NCBI GenBank assembly: GCA_030765055.1
Contig: CM060953.1
Coordinates: 194,592,482-194,656,481 of the forward strand
DNA: 64,000 bases
Source of the DNA: Mantis religiosa
Taxonomy: Eukaryota; Arthropoda; Insecta; Mantodea; Mantidae
Direction: 5' to 3'
Each line of letters begins with the position of its first letter. The stretch's first letter is position 1. A program made the translations under genes and the position numbers. Under the pieces are notes generated by a model. The model worked only from the letters and a program-made list of their open reading frames with translations. It had not been told where the DNA came from and did not search any database. This document shows positions 44,491 through 56,661 of the stretch, piece by piece.

Positions 44491-45648
44491 CACTAGAAGG
44501 ACCGGCGAGTATGTTCTACTGAGAAGGACCAACCCGTCATTTTGACAGGTGCAGTTTTATTTGCCCTTTTTAAAATAGTAAACAAATTTGAATGTATACC
44601 AGTTTATTTAATATTATTTATACAGTTTACCAGTATATAATTTTACTTTTGTCTGAGGAATTATATAGTAAAAATTACATTAAGCCTAAAAATTAATCCA
44701 AATATATATGATAACCATGTGTGTGAGCATTGCCTAAACATACTTGCTGCAGTTGTTACATAAATGCTTGCTCCTATTCTTCCCTCTGCATCCGCCAATT
44801 TGGCAAGTCTTCCAAATATTGCTCTGCTGAGGTACTGTGTTAGGAAGTGTATTTTTTACCCTTATGGATTTATGTGCTGAAGTCAACCCTTCTGCTAAGT
44901 TGTATATGAACTGACGTCTGCTTACTTTTTTACCTGTTAATTTGAATTTGCATAACTGCAAGCCAAAACTTTAATCCAAATTTGTCCGGTTTATTGCTGA
45001 TATATTGAATAAAGAGCATCTTAGCCTTGCAAGGAAACAGTTGCTCATCCACAGGGATATTTTCACTTGGAATGTAACACTACAAGGAATTGGCAATAAA
45101 AGGAATCCAGATAGCAGTAGCAGCGCAAAGCGATCTGTACTTAGTCTTTGAGAACATGTGTCCTTGTCATCAAATCGCATAAACCACAAAATTGCAGTGA
45201 ATATGTTTCTGCTCATTGTGTTCCTGAAAATCGGTGGTCCCCAGGTATTCGACATAACAACTTCAACGGAAAGTTGTTTTCTCCGTAAATAATAAGTGGT
45301 AGCACGAATTGCGCCATTTGGGCAATAAAGCTTTCTTAATCATCGACAAAGAGTCTGCTGAGTGCTGTAAACAAATCAGGAAGGAAAACAACAACAGATG
45401 TGGACAGATCCGAAGGCTATTGTTCGCACTTCCATACCTGTCAAAATGACGAATGGCAGTGCTTCTAGTAACAGTTGTTTGTACCAGTTTTTAGAAAGGT
45501 CCAAAATGCTTAATTCTTTGTGGACGTGTTTATCATAAGTATTTATTAAAAGTCGTACAACATGGGAAGTGTAGAAAAAAGCATAAGCAAGAAATAAGTC
45601 TTCTAAAGCAGCGCATCTGCCAAAATGACGGGTGCAGTCCTTCTAGTG
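44491..45648 (-). mobile_element. piggyBac element, internally deleted
   Basis: A TTAA target on both sides (44487-44490 and 45649-45652) and inverted ends CACTAGAAGGACCG and CACTAGAAGGACTG, with a subterminal TGTCAAAATGACG motif. The minus-strand frame 45255-44971 reads WGPPIFRNTMSRNIFTAIL, WFMRFDDKDTCSQRLSTDRF, part of the piggyBac DDE domain. The frame 44961-44734 gives FKLTGKKVSRRQFIYNLAEG and CQIGGCRGKNRSKHLCNNC, the C-terminal Cys-rich domain. The 1158-bp length shows large deletions. Confidence 0.9.
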
Positions 45649-45652
45649 TTAA

Positions 45653-46142
45653 ATACTCATGCTATGTTTTTGTTACACCTCAGTGAATGGGGATCATGAT
45701 TGATAAGCTGTGGCCTATCACAGTACTGTGTACTATTATATTTTGCAATCTCATGTTAAATACATTGCAAGTATTTAATACTTTGTCACATAGGCAGTGA
45801 AAAATATATATGACACTATAATTTGGTCCACAAAGCTGTCAAAATACCTCTTTTGCTGTAAGTCATAAAAAGGTGCCACTTCTATAATTTTAGAACTGTA
45901 AAGGTGTCAAGAATGTCAAATCTTCTGAATATATTATTAAAATGCATAAATTATTTACAATGCAATAAAAAGAAAAAGTAAGAGAGTTTGTATCATATAG
46001 GATTATACATATTTTTTGAATGACAATTATTATTTTAAAGGAAATAGCAGATTACAAATTGGGTATATTTCAAACAGTTTCAAATGCCACAGCACTTTGA
46101 ATTTGTAGCACTTCTTACTCTGTATTTGGAATCTTCAGGGAT
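45653..46142. other. no gene recognised
   Basis: AT-rich intron-like sequence. Confidence 0.4.
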
Positions 46143-46264
46143 CTTTTCTTTTTTGGTGTAATTTACGTCTTCTAACGATAAGTCATATTAGATGATGAAT
46201 GAAATGATGTTCAAATGACTACAGGGTATATAGAGGTTAGACCTACCCGACATTCATCTTTCAG
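46143..46264 (-). repeat. SINE S tail fragment
   Basis: Minus orientation: TACCCGACATTCATCTTTCA is the inverse of the SINE S body. The head is missing. Confidence 0.65.
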
Positions 46265-46299
46265 CAACATCTTTCACTAGCAATATTTGGAGCATTGAG

Positions 46300-46620
46300 T
46301 ACTATTAAATTATAGATGAGTCATATTTATTACACAGCAGCTTCACTTAGTACCTATATTGAGGACATGTTTCGCGAACCATCGTTCGCATCATCAGCTC
46401 TTATGCAACTAAAGCTTGATCCAGTGGTGTGGGTAGTTCTGGAGTTGCTGCCACCATCTGTTGATTTTATGATGAATTTAAATGTGGGGTTATCTTCTGG
46501 TGGGATTTCGAAGTTCATTAGTTGGTTTTTATGTTTTTCTATGTATATTTTCTCCCATATGACGAATTCACTATCTTTTTGTACGTATTTTAGTAATTTT
46601 GTGCTTCATTGTATCATAAG
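46300..46620 (-). mobile_element. Penelope-like fragment
   Basis: AGGACATGTTTCGCGAACCA, CATCATCAGCTCTTATGCAA, and inverse coding for PLE nuclease-tail residues such as NFEIPPEDNPTFKF. Shares the region after GIY-YIG with the other PLE copies. Confidence 0.6.
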
Positions 46621-46639
46621 ATTTACTCATTAAAAAGTA

Positions 46640-47767
46640 TGTAATTCTTAGGCGTGCTCTATGTCAGATGTACCAAATGTACAACACTGATCAAAAAGAA
46701 TGAATAAACATTACAGAACAAAAACAATTAAATTAACCTTTGAAATTTATGAGTTAAGGCATCTGGATAAAACATGTGAGTCACAGCTACAACATCTCAG
46801 ATTTCTTTGGAACACTCGGTAGTAATAAAAGAATAATAATAATAATCATCATAATAATAATAGTACCATCTTTCCTTAAAACCAAAACCTGCATGCACAG
46901 AATGTTTCAAGCTTGTGCAAGAACTTAGCATTTTAACCCTATTTAATATTAGTACTCTAAATAGGTATTAAAATATTCTCTAATTATTTTGTACATTTTG
47001 CTTTAGACAATAACGTATATACAGAATGTTTTGGTGTAGGGTTAATTAACATCCATATTAGGTAACTAATGTTATCATAAGATTCTAAAATGTAGAAATA
47101 ATGATTTTTTGAATATTCAGATTACAACCAGTTTATTTTGTATTTATATATTTGTTGAATATTGTATATAGTTAGGTATTAAATTACTTATCGGTTAAAT
47201 CTGAATTTATATTTGCAACAGTGAATAAAATTCTATATAATACAGAAATTGTTAAGATAAATTGAGAATTTCAATTATTTTCATTTCTATTATATCGTTC
47301 CTATATTCTTCTGCTAGGTATGCATTTAGTTAGCAGATAAAGACAAACGTTAACTTACTCGAATAAAGGTTTTAAAATTAACAGTAAATTACATTTATAT
47401 CTATGCAAGCTATTTGATTTTAACTGGAACAAAGATGGGCTCAATCTCAATATATTTATTTATGATATACACATTTTGTTAGTCTAGTATGTACATCAGA
47501 TGTTTTAAATGCTGCATGAGATCAGATTTGTGGTTACCTATTTAGTATGGCATCTATTCCACTTATTTTTGGCCTTTTTAAAAGTCTTTACTTCAAGCCA
47601 AAGGACATACTTGCAATAACTAAGACGAACATTCCAAATAAATATATTGTTATAATTTTCATTTAAGAAAATGTCTTAAAAAACCTTTATTCTTTTGTTT
47701 TATTCCCTATAGGTTATTTAGTTCTGTGTTTCAGTCGTTATGAATAACTGGCCCTATTTGTTTAAAT
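46640..47767. other. no gene recognised; AT-rich
   Basis: Includes an (ATA/ATC)-rich stretch near 46830-46865. No repeats recognised. Confidence 0.4.
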
Positions 47768-49094
47768 CAGGCTGTATATAAATGAATATCAGGGTTTTAA
47801 CTCTTTATAACATTTATTACATTAAACTTACAGTTATAAATAATATGTAAAATGAAAAAGCAACTCAAACAGTTTTGATTGTTGGCACCAGTGCGCATGT
47901 GCGTGCAATGTTTCTGCCTCAGTCCATTAGACAGCGGTAGTAGCAAAGATGGCGACTAGTAAACAGAAAGCGTTTTGTGTTTTGCAGTTTGCAAAGACTG
48001 AATGTGTAGTTACTATGCAACATGCGTTCCGTATTAAGTCCGGTTGTGATCCTCCTAGTGATAATAACATTCGTAGTTGGTATCTCAGTTTGAAAATACC
48101 GGCTGCCTTTCTAAAGGGAAGAGCACGGCACGACCAAGAGTAAGTGAAGAGACTGTTGAGTGAGTGAGAGCCGTTCACTCGTAGTCCAAAGAAATCAGTC
48201 CGGAAGGCTACTCGTGAATTACAAGTTCCTGTGTCGACTGTTTGGAAAGTTCCAAGAAAACGCTTACAGCTACATCCTTACCGTTTACAGTTATTACAGG
48301 CTCTAAAGCTGATAGACCACAGATTACGTGCCAACTTCGCAAACAACATGTTGTTTCATGGCGATGACGATTTTATGCATTGTGTCTTCAGTGATGACTC
48401 GACCTTTCACCTTAGTGGACATGTTAACACTTATAATGTGCGCATCTGGGGCTCATAAAATCCTCACGAGGTGGTACAAATGCAACGAGATTCCCCTAAA
48501 GTGAATGTTTTTTGCGCTGTATCCCGGCGAAAAGTTTATGGGCCTTTCATTTTTGGTGAATCTACTGTAACTGGCACTTCTTACCTTGATACACTAGAGC
48601 AATGGCTCTTCCCTCAGTTGGAAGAAAATGAGCCAGAGAACTTCATTTTCCAGCAAGATGGTGCGCCACCTCACTGGCATAACGAAGTACGCGATTGATT
48701 GAACGTCACTGTACCCGAGTGCTGGATAGGCCGCAAGGGCCCCAATGACAGGGCTTGCTATGCATAGCCTCCACGTTCTCCTGACCTAACGCCATGCGAT
48801 TTTTACCTTTGGGTCTTCATCAAGGATCCTGTGTACGTGCCTCCGCTACCAGCTGACCTCCCTGAATTAAGCAGCTGTTGCTACAATTACTGAATACACA
48901 TTTATCAACGTTTCGGAAGAACTCGGCTATAGACTTGACAATGTGACAAAGGGTAGTCACATTGAACATTTATAAGATTCTTGGTAAAACTGTTTGAGTT
49001 GCTTTTTCATTTGACATATAATTTATAACTGTAAGTTGAATGTAATAAATATTATAAAGAGTTAAAACCCCGATATTAATTTATATACACCCTG
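47768..49094 (+). mobile_element. Tc1/mariner-superfamily element with long inverted ends
   Basis: Inverted terminal repeats of about 109 bp: CAGGCTGTATATAAATGAAT... and, from the right, CAGGGTGTATATAAATTAAT..., both running to CAACTCAAACAGTTTT. The transposase begins at 47949 (MATSKQKAFCVLQFAKTECV, an HTH of the DUF4817 type I remember). It continues after frame breaks with VPVSTVWKVPRKRLQLHPYR, FMHCVFSDDSTFHLSGHVN (first catalytic Asp), FIFQQDGAPPHWHNEV (second) and PPRSPDLTPCDFYLWVF (third). Three in-frame stops. The flanking TA is clear only on the right. Confidence 0.85.
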
Positions 49095-50009
49095 TAGTTT
49101 GACAACACATATTCTTATTCAGAAAGCAAAAATATAAATAAATTTCTTATACTCCATTACCACAAGAGCAAGTTAAAAACAGCAGATGTGCTTATAAGCT
49201 TCAGCATTTCTAGTAATGTCGATTTTCAGCAAATTGGGTTGCAACCAGTCATGTACATATATTGCAGACTTTACTTACTGACAGAGTGAAATAAATCACA
49301 ATATGTTTACGCAGTAAAATGCAAAGAAATTAGTGCTAAAGAGTTATTTAAAGTTGCAGCTGTTATTTTAATGCAGAGTACCATAATTCCTTATAACACT
49401 TATAGTTCAGAATTTGAGGAAAACCTTTAATTGACTGTTTTTTAAGAATATGGACATATTTATTTGAATAACAGCTTTAATATTATTACAATGGTATACT
49501 CCATGTGGTGTTCATATATTAAGAGACTTAGTTTCTCTAGCCATCATATAAATTTATTTGCCCTAGTCACTAGAGTTGCAAAATATTTTTGAACTTTACT
49601 GATATAGATGTGGTAGTTGAGATTTAGCACATGAATGTATAGGAATAACTATATTAACAGCTATAAAGCTGTTTTCTTACACAGTAGATGACAACACAAT
49701 TATCTCTACTGTAAAGCCTAAAAATGATTTGTAAATTACGAAAATACAATGTGCAGTAGTAACTGTGAATAGTTTTGTATCTGCCTAAAAGAGGGAGCCT
49801 CAGTTTAAGATGTAAGTTATATGTAGGAGATAAAAAGCAGTAACTTTGCAGCCTATGTGTTCCACAGAACTAAAGCAGGTTTTCTGAGATATAATCTATG
49901 GTTGATAAGTAGAACATCTGAGTTGGTTGAAAATGAAAGCAACAGCTCCAGAATCTAGTTCCTCAAAAACTTAAAAGTGATGTAGCGTTGTAAAAACCAA
50001 CTATCAATA
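49095..50009. other. no gene recognised
   Basis: AT-rich spacer between two DNA transposons. A weak PLE-like phrase (AGTTGGTTGAAAATGAAAGC) at 49921 may be an old fragment. Confidence 0.4.
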
Positions 50010-52184
50010 CAGGGTGAGCATAAAGTATCGATCCATTTTTGAGAAAATGGTTGATTTTGAATTTCTTTTACAGGAGATCTGAAAGATGCTGTCAATTAAA
50101 GAATGAGTCGCTGTTCACTTTCTTCTCGGGCAGCCAGCCAGGTGAAAAGATGATTAGATATCAATGTTTTGGGAGTGTGCATCTCTCCCTCCCATCATCA
50201 GGATATTTATAAAATGTTATAACCACAAATGAAATACTGGATATAACACAACTATAAACAAAGACAAAACACTATCAAAATTTGCATTACTGAACAAAAG
50301 ACTGTTTTCAGTAAATTAAATGCCAGGTCAGGAGATGGCGTGAGTATAGAAAATTGTGTCAAACAAATGTAACTACTTAACTTGATTATCAAGCTGTATT
50401 GATATTTGCTTCATAATTTGACAGATTTCCATTTTTAAGGCCGGTTTCCAAGAGCAGCTGAACTGAAATCCAGCATCACGATTAAGCGTGCTCCTTTCAG
50501 AGGAAATCGCCAAAGCCTCCTTAATTCTTTGCTCCCAGTAACTGTTGCATTTTGCCAAGATGGTCATCTCCCGAAAATTTGGCTCTATGGTCATTATCAA
50601 AACAATGCTCTGCCAGCCCATACTTCTCAGGTTGCATTAAACGAATGCTCCGTTCATGTTCGATTATTCTAGTAACGATGGTCCTTCCGGTTTATCCTAT
50701 ATACATTGTCCCACATTCACAGGGAATGTGGTACAATCCCGGAACAGATGTTTAATCTTCGGAGGTGGCTTGTAGATGGTACTGATGTTTTATTTGGCGA
50801 GAATTCTGCTGATTCTGCCAGATAGGTTGCCGGTAAACGGGATGCAGGCTGTAGAGGTAGGCTTATCTGACGCTTGCTGTATTACAGGTTTCCCTTTCCT
50901 AGCTTTGGTGATCGAGGCTTCAACATCATATTTGGAGTCGCTGTTTTGATAGAAAGTGAGTCTCAGGTGCTGTAATTCTTGTTTTAAGTGGCTGGGATCA
51001 GAGAGAAAAAGCTATCTTTTCACCTGCCCAAGAAGAAAGTGAGTGCATTCGTCACCAGGAAAGCTTCAGGTCTTATTTTGAGTCGCTGTTGTTTCGGCAT
51101 GTTTGAGGGGATTTACATATCAAGAGGTTCAAACGGATTTTGAACGAAAATTCTATAAAATTGGTCCTACAACGGCTAATATCAGACTACTGATGCAGAA
51201 ATTTCAAAGAACAGGCAGTGTACAAGACGTGAAACGTTCGGGTAGACTCCGGGTGACCAATGAAACTGTGCAGCGGATAAGCGATGCTGTAACCAGAAGT
51301 CTGAAAGCGTCAACCGGGAGGTTAGGTCAAGAGTTGGGTGTACCACAATCGACAGTGTGGAAGAATCTGCATTTCACTTAAAAAAAATGGTTATATCACC
51401 TCCAAATTTAACATGCAGTGGAACGGGAAGACTATACTTGTCACGAAGCAATGTGTTGAGGGCAGTTGGAGAAGCCAATTTGTTGCAGAATGTGTTATTT
51501 AGGGATGAGGCCACTTTTCACACATGTAGCATGGTCAACAGACACAACTGCAGTGTGTGGGCGGATGAACAACCAAATGCGATCACGGAGTGGGAAACAA
51601 ACACCCCAAAAGTTAATGTGTGGTTGGGGCTGACAAAATCTTCTTCTATGGAGAACAGTGATAGGCATGTCATACCTTGATATGCTACAACTGTTCCTTC
51701 AACCACAATTACAGCAAGATGGCATTTTGGAAACTGTAGTTTTCCAACAGGATGGAGGCCCTCCTCATTTCACACTGATTGTTCGGGAGTAACTGGATAG
51801 CACATTCCCACGTCGATGGATTGGCAGGGGTTCATACGGCATATGGGCGCCACGTTCCCCAGATCTGACACCTCTTGACTCTTTTTTGCATGGGGATACG
51901 TGAAATCACAAGTCTACAAAATTAAAATCACCTCCATTGCCATTCTTAAAGAGCCTATCAGGCAGGCAGTGCACAACATCACACCAGCAATGCTGAACAA
52001 AGTGTTTGAGGCAGCAGTGCATTGCTGGGAAACCTGTCTGGAAGTGCAAGGTGGTCATAGCGAATACTAAGAAAAGCATTCATAGATTATGTGTTACCAT
52101 GTCATATGGTTTACAATACCTGTATTTGTTTGAATCTAATATTACGTTTTCTCGAAAATGGATCGAAACTTTATGTTCACCCTG
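50010..52184 (+). mobile_element. Tc1/mariner-superfamily element carrying a PLE insertion
   Basis: Ends CAGGGTGAGCATAAAGTATC and, inverted, CAGGGTGAACATAAAGTTTC, with TA at 50008-50009 and 52185-52186. The frame at 51103-51381 gives the HTH region (TANIRLLMQKFQRTGSVQDV, KASTGRLGQELGVPQSTVWK). Further pieces are LFRDEATFHTCSMVNRHNCS, VFQQDGGPPHFTLIVRE-like sequence at 51740, and APRSPDLTPLDSFLHG. Several frameshifts. A relative of the element at 47768, but with shorter ends. Confidence 0.88.
50116..51078 (-). mobile_element. Penelope-like element inserted in a Tc1-like element
   Basis: A 963-bp insertion between direct copies of TGAGTCGCTGTT (50104-50115 and 51079-51090). Minus-strand coding gives a PLE C-terminus: NISTIYKPPPKI-like, then MYIG-TGRTIVTRIIEHERSI and the frame 50621-50373 (MTILAKCNSYWEQRIKEALA). 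The inverted pieces CACTTTCTTCTCGGGCAG (50116) and CTTTTCACCTGCCCAAGAAG (51014) lie near the ends. Different subfamily from the other PLE copies here. Confidence 0.82.
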
Positions 52185-52239
52185 TAGTTTTACAAACCAT
52201 TTTGTTTATTTTGAAGAATGGCAGGTTAAGATGCAGGCT

Positions 52240-53060
52240 CTATAGGATGTCCCACATAAAACCAGTACACCGTATAGTCTCACTGTGCCTAGCCCACTTT
52301 GTTCATATTTTGCAACTGTTTTCTTATAAGTAATATTGGCTACATTGTGTGACCCATTGTTGGAGTTGTATATTTTAGTTTGACAGCAATTGTTGTGAAA
52401 TCATGGAGTATTGATAGAGAAATGGTGTAGTTCTCAATTGAAAAATGAATTGATGTAGTGGAATTTTACACAAGAACAGGCTCCATTAAGGAGTCTAAAG
52501 AAATGTTTGGGGATAAATACCCTCATGACACAATTAGCACAATCAAGATTTGTACAAGAAATGGAGGGATAAATGTTCCATCATGAATATGAAGAACAAG
52601 TGTCCAAAAGTGAGAACTCTGCCGGTAGTTGACAGAATATCAACAAACATAATGAGAAACCCCACTAAATCGATAGGGAAATTGTCTCAGCAAGTTTGTG
52701 TATCTCGTACAACATGCTATCGTATGCTAACGATAGATCTGAAATTCTGATCATTTCGTGTCAGTGTAGTGCACGTGTTACAAGAACAAGACAAAGAGAA
52801 ACAAGTTACTTATTGCAAGTGTCTCATATCTTTGATCACTGACAGTTGCTTGGACCCATTGCTCTTCTTTGTGACACATGAAGCCTGGCTATGTCAAGTC
52901 ACAGAATTGTAAGATTGGTTGCAGAATAACACAGATGTCGTACATGAAGAACTTCTTCACTCACAGAAGATAGGCATATGGTGTGAGACATACTGGTTTT
53001 TTGTAGGACACCTTTACTATGACAATGGGCAAACTTGAGAGATGTGACTATGTACTATGC
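52240..53060 (+). mobile_element. Tc1/mariner-like transposase remains
   Basis: Frames near 52440-52750 give VEFYTRTGSIKESKEMFGDK, then VDRISTNIMRNPTKSIGKLS and QQVCVSRTTCYRMLTIDLKF. Further on: FRVSVVHVLQEQDKEKQVTY and a first-Asp-like THEAWLC. Same DUF4817-like organisation as the two elements before it. No clear ends; the second half is lost. Confidence 0.65.
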
Positions 53061-53462
53061 CTAAGAGGAATTTGTAGAATCAACAACTACAGCGATAGAA
53101 GAGCTAGAATATGGCTCAGACTTATGTGTCAACAAGGCTTAGAAAACATATGGTCTTGTGCCTGCAATGTTTTTACATGATGTAGTAATAGTGAACTTAG
53201 GTTAGAATCTATTATGATGTCATTAGGCCTATCATTGTGTATGGTTATTACCAGACATTGGATCCCATACACCTTTAAAGGGATATGAAGTTTATGAGTC
53301 TCGCAGTATATAACTGCTGACGTTAGTCCTGGGGACAATACGCAGGGATACTCTGGTTCGCAATGCAACGCAACTACTGCTCACCATGCAGGTAGAACTG
53401 CCTTCCAGAGAGTGCAAGGTGTTTGACATATTGTGTTAATAGCATTACTTTCACAACAATTA

Positions 53463-53812
53463 TTGGACAATCTCCATTTTATAAATCAAAAGTTTTGGGT
53501 ATTATCAACAGCCATTAAACAGCTTGAAGAATGTAATTTTGAGCTGTCTAAAAGCAGTCGAGGAGGTGTCTGCAAAAATTAACAATATGCAGAATGTACC
53601 ACCTACCAAACGAGAAAAGAAAAAAATAAAGTCTGGTATTAAACTACGTCTCGGACAAACACATGAAAATGATTTGCACTACTCATATGCACCATTAACG
53701 TCATGTGATGTTGAATGAACTTTCTCCCAATATTTTTATGTTGTTTCAGCGAGAGGCAGAGAAAATTCACATTCGGCAATTTACGAATGTACATGGTTGT
53801 TCACTGTAATGC
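53463..53812 (+). pseudogene. hAT-type transposase C-terminal fragment
   Basis: LDNLHFINQKFWVLSTAIKQ, LEECNFELSKS, IKLRLGQTHENDLHYSYAPL, TSCDVE, then frame-shifted FSERQRKFTFGNLRMYMVVH. The (A/P)-x-T-S-C-D-V-E-R-x-F-S ... ENL pattern is the C-terminal dimerisation region of hAT-like transposases, as I remember it. Stops and frameshifts throughout. Confidence 0.6.
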
Positions 53813-55278
53813 CTGCATCGCAAGCAATGGGGAGGATGGCATATTATTGTGGCATAGGTTACATTTTGTATATGTACTGGAGTGTACCCACACAGCGTAT
53901 TGGTATAGAACATTTGTTGATGTCTCGCTTGGCCTTGTATAGTACCTGTGTGCGTACATTGATTGTAAAGGTGTATGCGATCTGATGTCTGGTTACTACT
54001 GAACTGCAGAACTGTTGAGCACCAGTGTTGAGATGATCTCAATATCATCAGATGATTCCTTACTAAATAACTTACATGCTGTTTCTAATATTAAACGATC
54101 AGTTTTAAGAAAAATGCTTAAGAAACTATGCTGCACTCAATAGTATAACAGTGGAAGATAGAGACAAAAAAAGAATAGTTTTCATTGTCTTGTGAGAAAA
54201 AGATGTCATCCTGGTGGCTTAAGATGTCCTTACTTTCAACCATTGATGTAGAATATCAGGATAGCTATCATTAACAAAATAACCTTAGAACGATATCAAG
54301 CTTTTAGTTACAATGCATCAAAGATGGAGGGGCAAGGACAAAAGGCAGAAATGTATTCTGGTGTTAATATTAGTTATTCAGATGTATACAGTAAACCATC
54401 TCAGTCTTTTGGATTCGACTGTATCATAACTAAAAAATGCCAATATTTCCGTCTCGGTTACGAATATCCATTAGTAATTCAGAACTTCCAGTTTCACATA
54501 AAGTTTGTATTTAATGTTTCCAGTTCAACTCACTACCTTTAATTAAAATTTAAGTCTTAGATTTAGAATGACAAATTTGTATGATACAGTATCCTATGTA
54601 AAAAATATAAAATATTAATTTAACTATAAAAACTGCATATATAGCCAAGGTCTGTGCATTTGTTTTTCTCAGTTTAAAGCATTATAAAAGCTTTACTTAA
54701 TTCACTTTATTTCATTTGCTTAGTTATTAAGTATTATCTCTTTGTTTAGTTCAGTGGAGCTTTGTCTTGGCATAACCAATTAAATTACTAAAAGTGGAAC
54801 AACAAAGGCAGCAAAACATTTAATTGCAGTGTGTTTCTCTTCAGAGTGTTGCTGAAATGAAGATTTATTCTTCTCAGTGAGTGATTTTGTAATAGAAGAG
54901 TTAAGTGTAATGTATTAACACCTAAACCCTAACATTCTGTCTTAAAATTACAGCAGCATGAGGGTGGTTATTTTTAGGTTATGTGGGCATTTCAAAATAA
55001 AAATATAAATGGATTCATATACATACTTGCCAACTTCTTGGAAATTAAACCCATAATACTTTCACTTGTCTAGCAAAGTACAATAATTTTGCAGTGATAT
55101 GAAATTTAGATGTAAAATCTTCAGTGCAAACAGATGTAAAATGCATGGGAACTATATAAGAATTCTTGAAGACATAGTACTCCTTGTTTTTATTTTTTCA
55201 AGTTAAAATTTTTCCTAGTATCACAAGAATTACAATTAAAGCTAAGAACAATGTTTCCTAGACACTCTATGAGTTATA
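53813..55278. other. no gene recognised
   Basis: AT-rich sequence without a supported exon or repeat. Confidence 0.4.
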
Positions 55279-55552
55279 TACTGCGATTCATATAAACCTG
55301 AACCATTTCAATAGGCCATAACTTTTGAACCAATAATAGGACACATGTGTAACTTTGAGAGAATATAATACACAATTGGGAGATTACATTACACTATTTA
55401 CATCTCAGAGAAAATGTTAGAACTGTCCTCCACCAGCATTTATGGATCATTGGTGCCATTTTCTTTTATACGACTGTAGACACTGAAGTTTATATGGGTA
55501 TCTTCAAGACATTTGTGGAGCAGCTGGATGATACTGAATTGAGAGAAGGTTA

Positions 55553-56273
55553 ATCGCAAAAACTATTTGTAGTTGGTTTATTGATACTCGTTACTTACTT
55601 TTTTTATATTATTGAGAGACTAGTTTCAAAGGCAATCGCCCATATCAGCCAAAAACATCTAATAAATTTAAAAAGATCTTTAAGGAACAAAATATAATCT
55701 TGGCACCCACTAATGGACACTCAATTTTAAAATTGCTAAATTCGAAAACAAAAGATGAAATCCCATCAGTTAACAGATCCGGAATATACCAAATAAGTTG
55801 TAAGAATTGTGAAAAATGCTACATAGGTCAAACTAAAATCTAAAAGCCAGAGTCAAAGAGCACTTTAGAAACATCAGATTGAAACAAGAAGATAAGTCAG
55901 CAGTAGCATTTCATTTTAGGAATGAAAATCATGACATTGATCCAAATCCAAACTTATTAAAAGGAGTGATAAACCAAAATAAATTGACAACATGGGAGAA
56001 CATATTCATAAGGAAAAATAAGGATCGCATAATGAACTTTGAAATCTCACCAGTAGATAATTTGACAAAAAAGTTCATAGTTCCATCACCAGAGAGAGAG
56101 AGCAGACAACAGATGCTAGTTGGAAAGAGATTGAAAATGGAGGCGATTGCTCTGAAACTAGTCTCTCAATAATATAAAAAAGTAAGTGACGAGTATCAAT
56201 AAACCAACTGCAAATAGTTTTTGTGATTAATTTTGACGTCACTGTTACTAAATTCCTCCAAACACATATAACA
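55553..56273 (+). mobile_element. Penelope-like element with opposed terminal repeats
   Basis: Begins with inverse PLE terminal sequence (AACTATTTGTAGTTGGTTTA, AGAGACTAGTTTCAAAGGCA). The coding part follows with SVNRSGIYQISCKNCEKCYI-like residues (GIY...YIG), HFRNIRLKQEDKSAVAFHF and LTTWENIFIRKNKDRIMNFE. It ends with the forward terminal repeat and TTGACGTCACTGTTACTAAA. Target duplication TGAGAGAAGGTTA at 55540-55552 and 56274-56286. Only the nuclease end is present, frameshifted at the YIG motif. Confidence 0.87.
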
Positions 56274-56661
56274 TGAGAGAAGGTTATTTCCAGCAAGATG
56301 GAGCAACGTGCCATACATCTACTGACACCATGGAACTTGTAACCAGTTTCTTTGATAATCATATAATTTCAAAAGGTCTGTGGTCCCCCAGATCCCCTGA
56401 CCTAACCTCACTGGAGCTTTTCTTGTGGGGGTATCTAAAAAAAAAGAGTGCACAAGAATAGACCAAGGACAATTGATGTTCTCAAGGAATTCATTCGAAC
56501 CGAAATAAGTAAAATTGGCGAGGATACTCTCTGTAAAACTTCAGAGAATATGGTGAGATGAGTGCAAACTTGTATAGATGCTGGTGGAGGACACTTCCAA
56601 CATTTTCTCTTGAGATGGAAATAGTGTATTGTAATGTCCCAATGGTGTATTATATTCTCCC

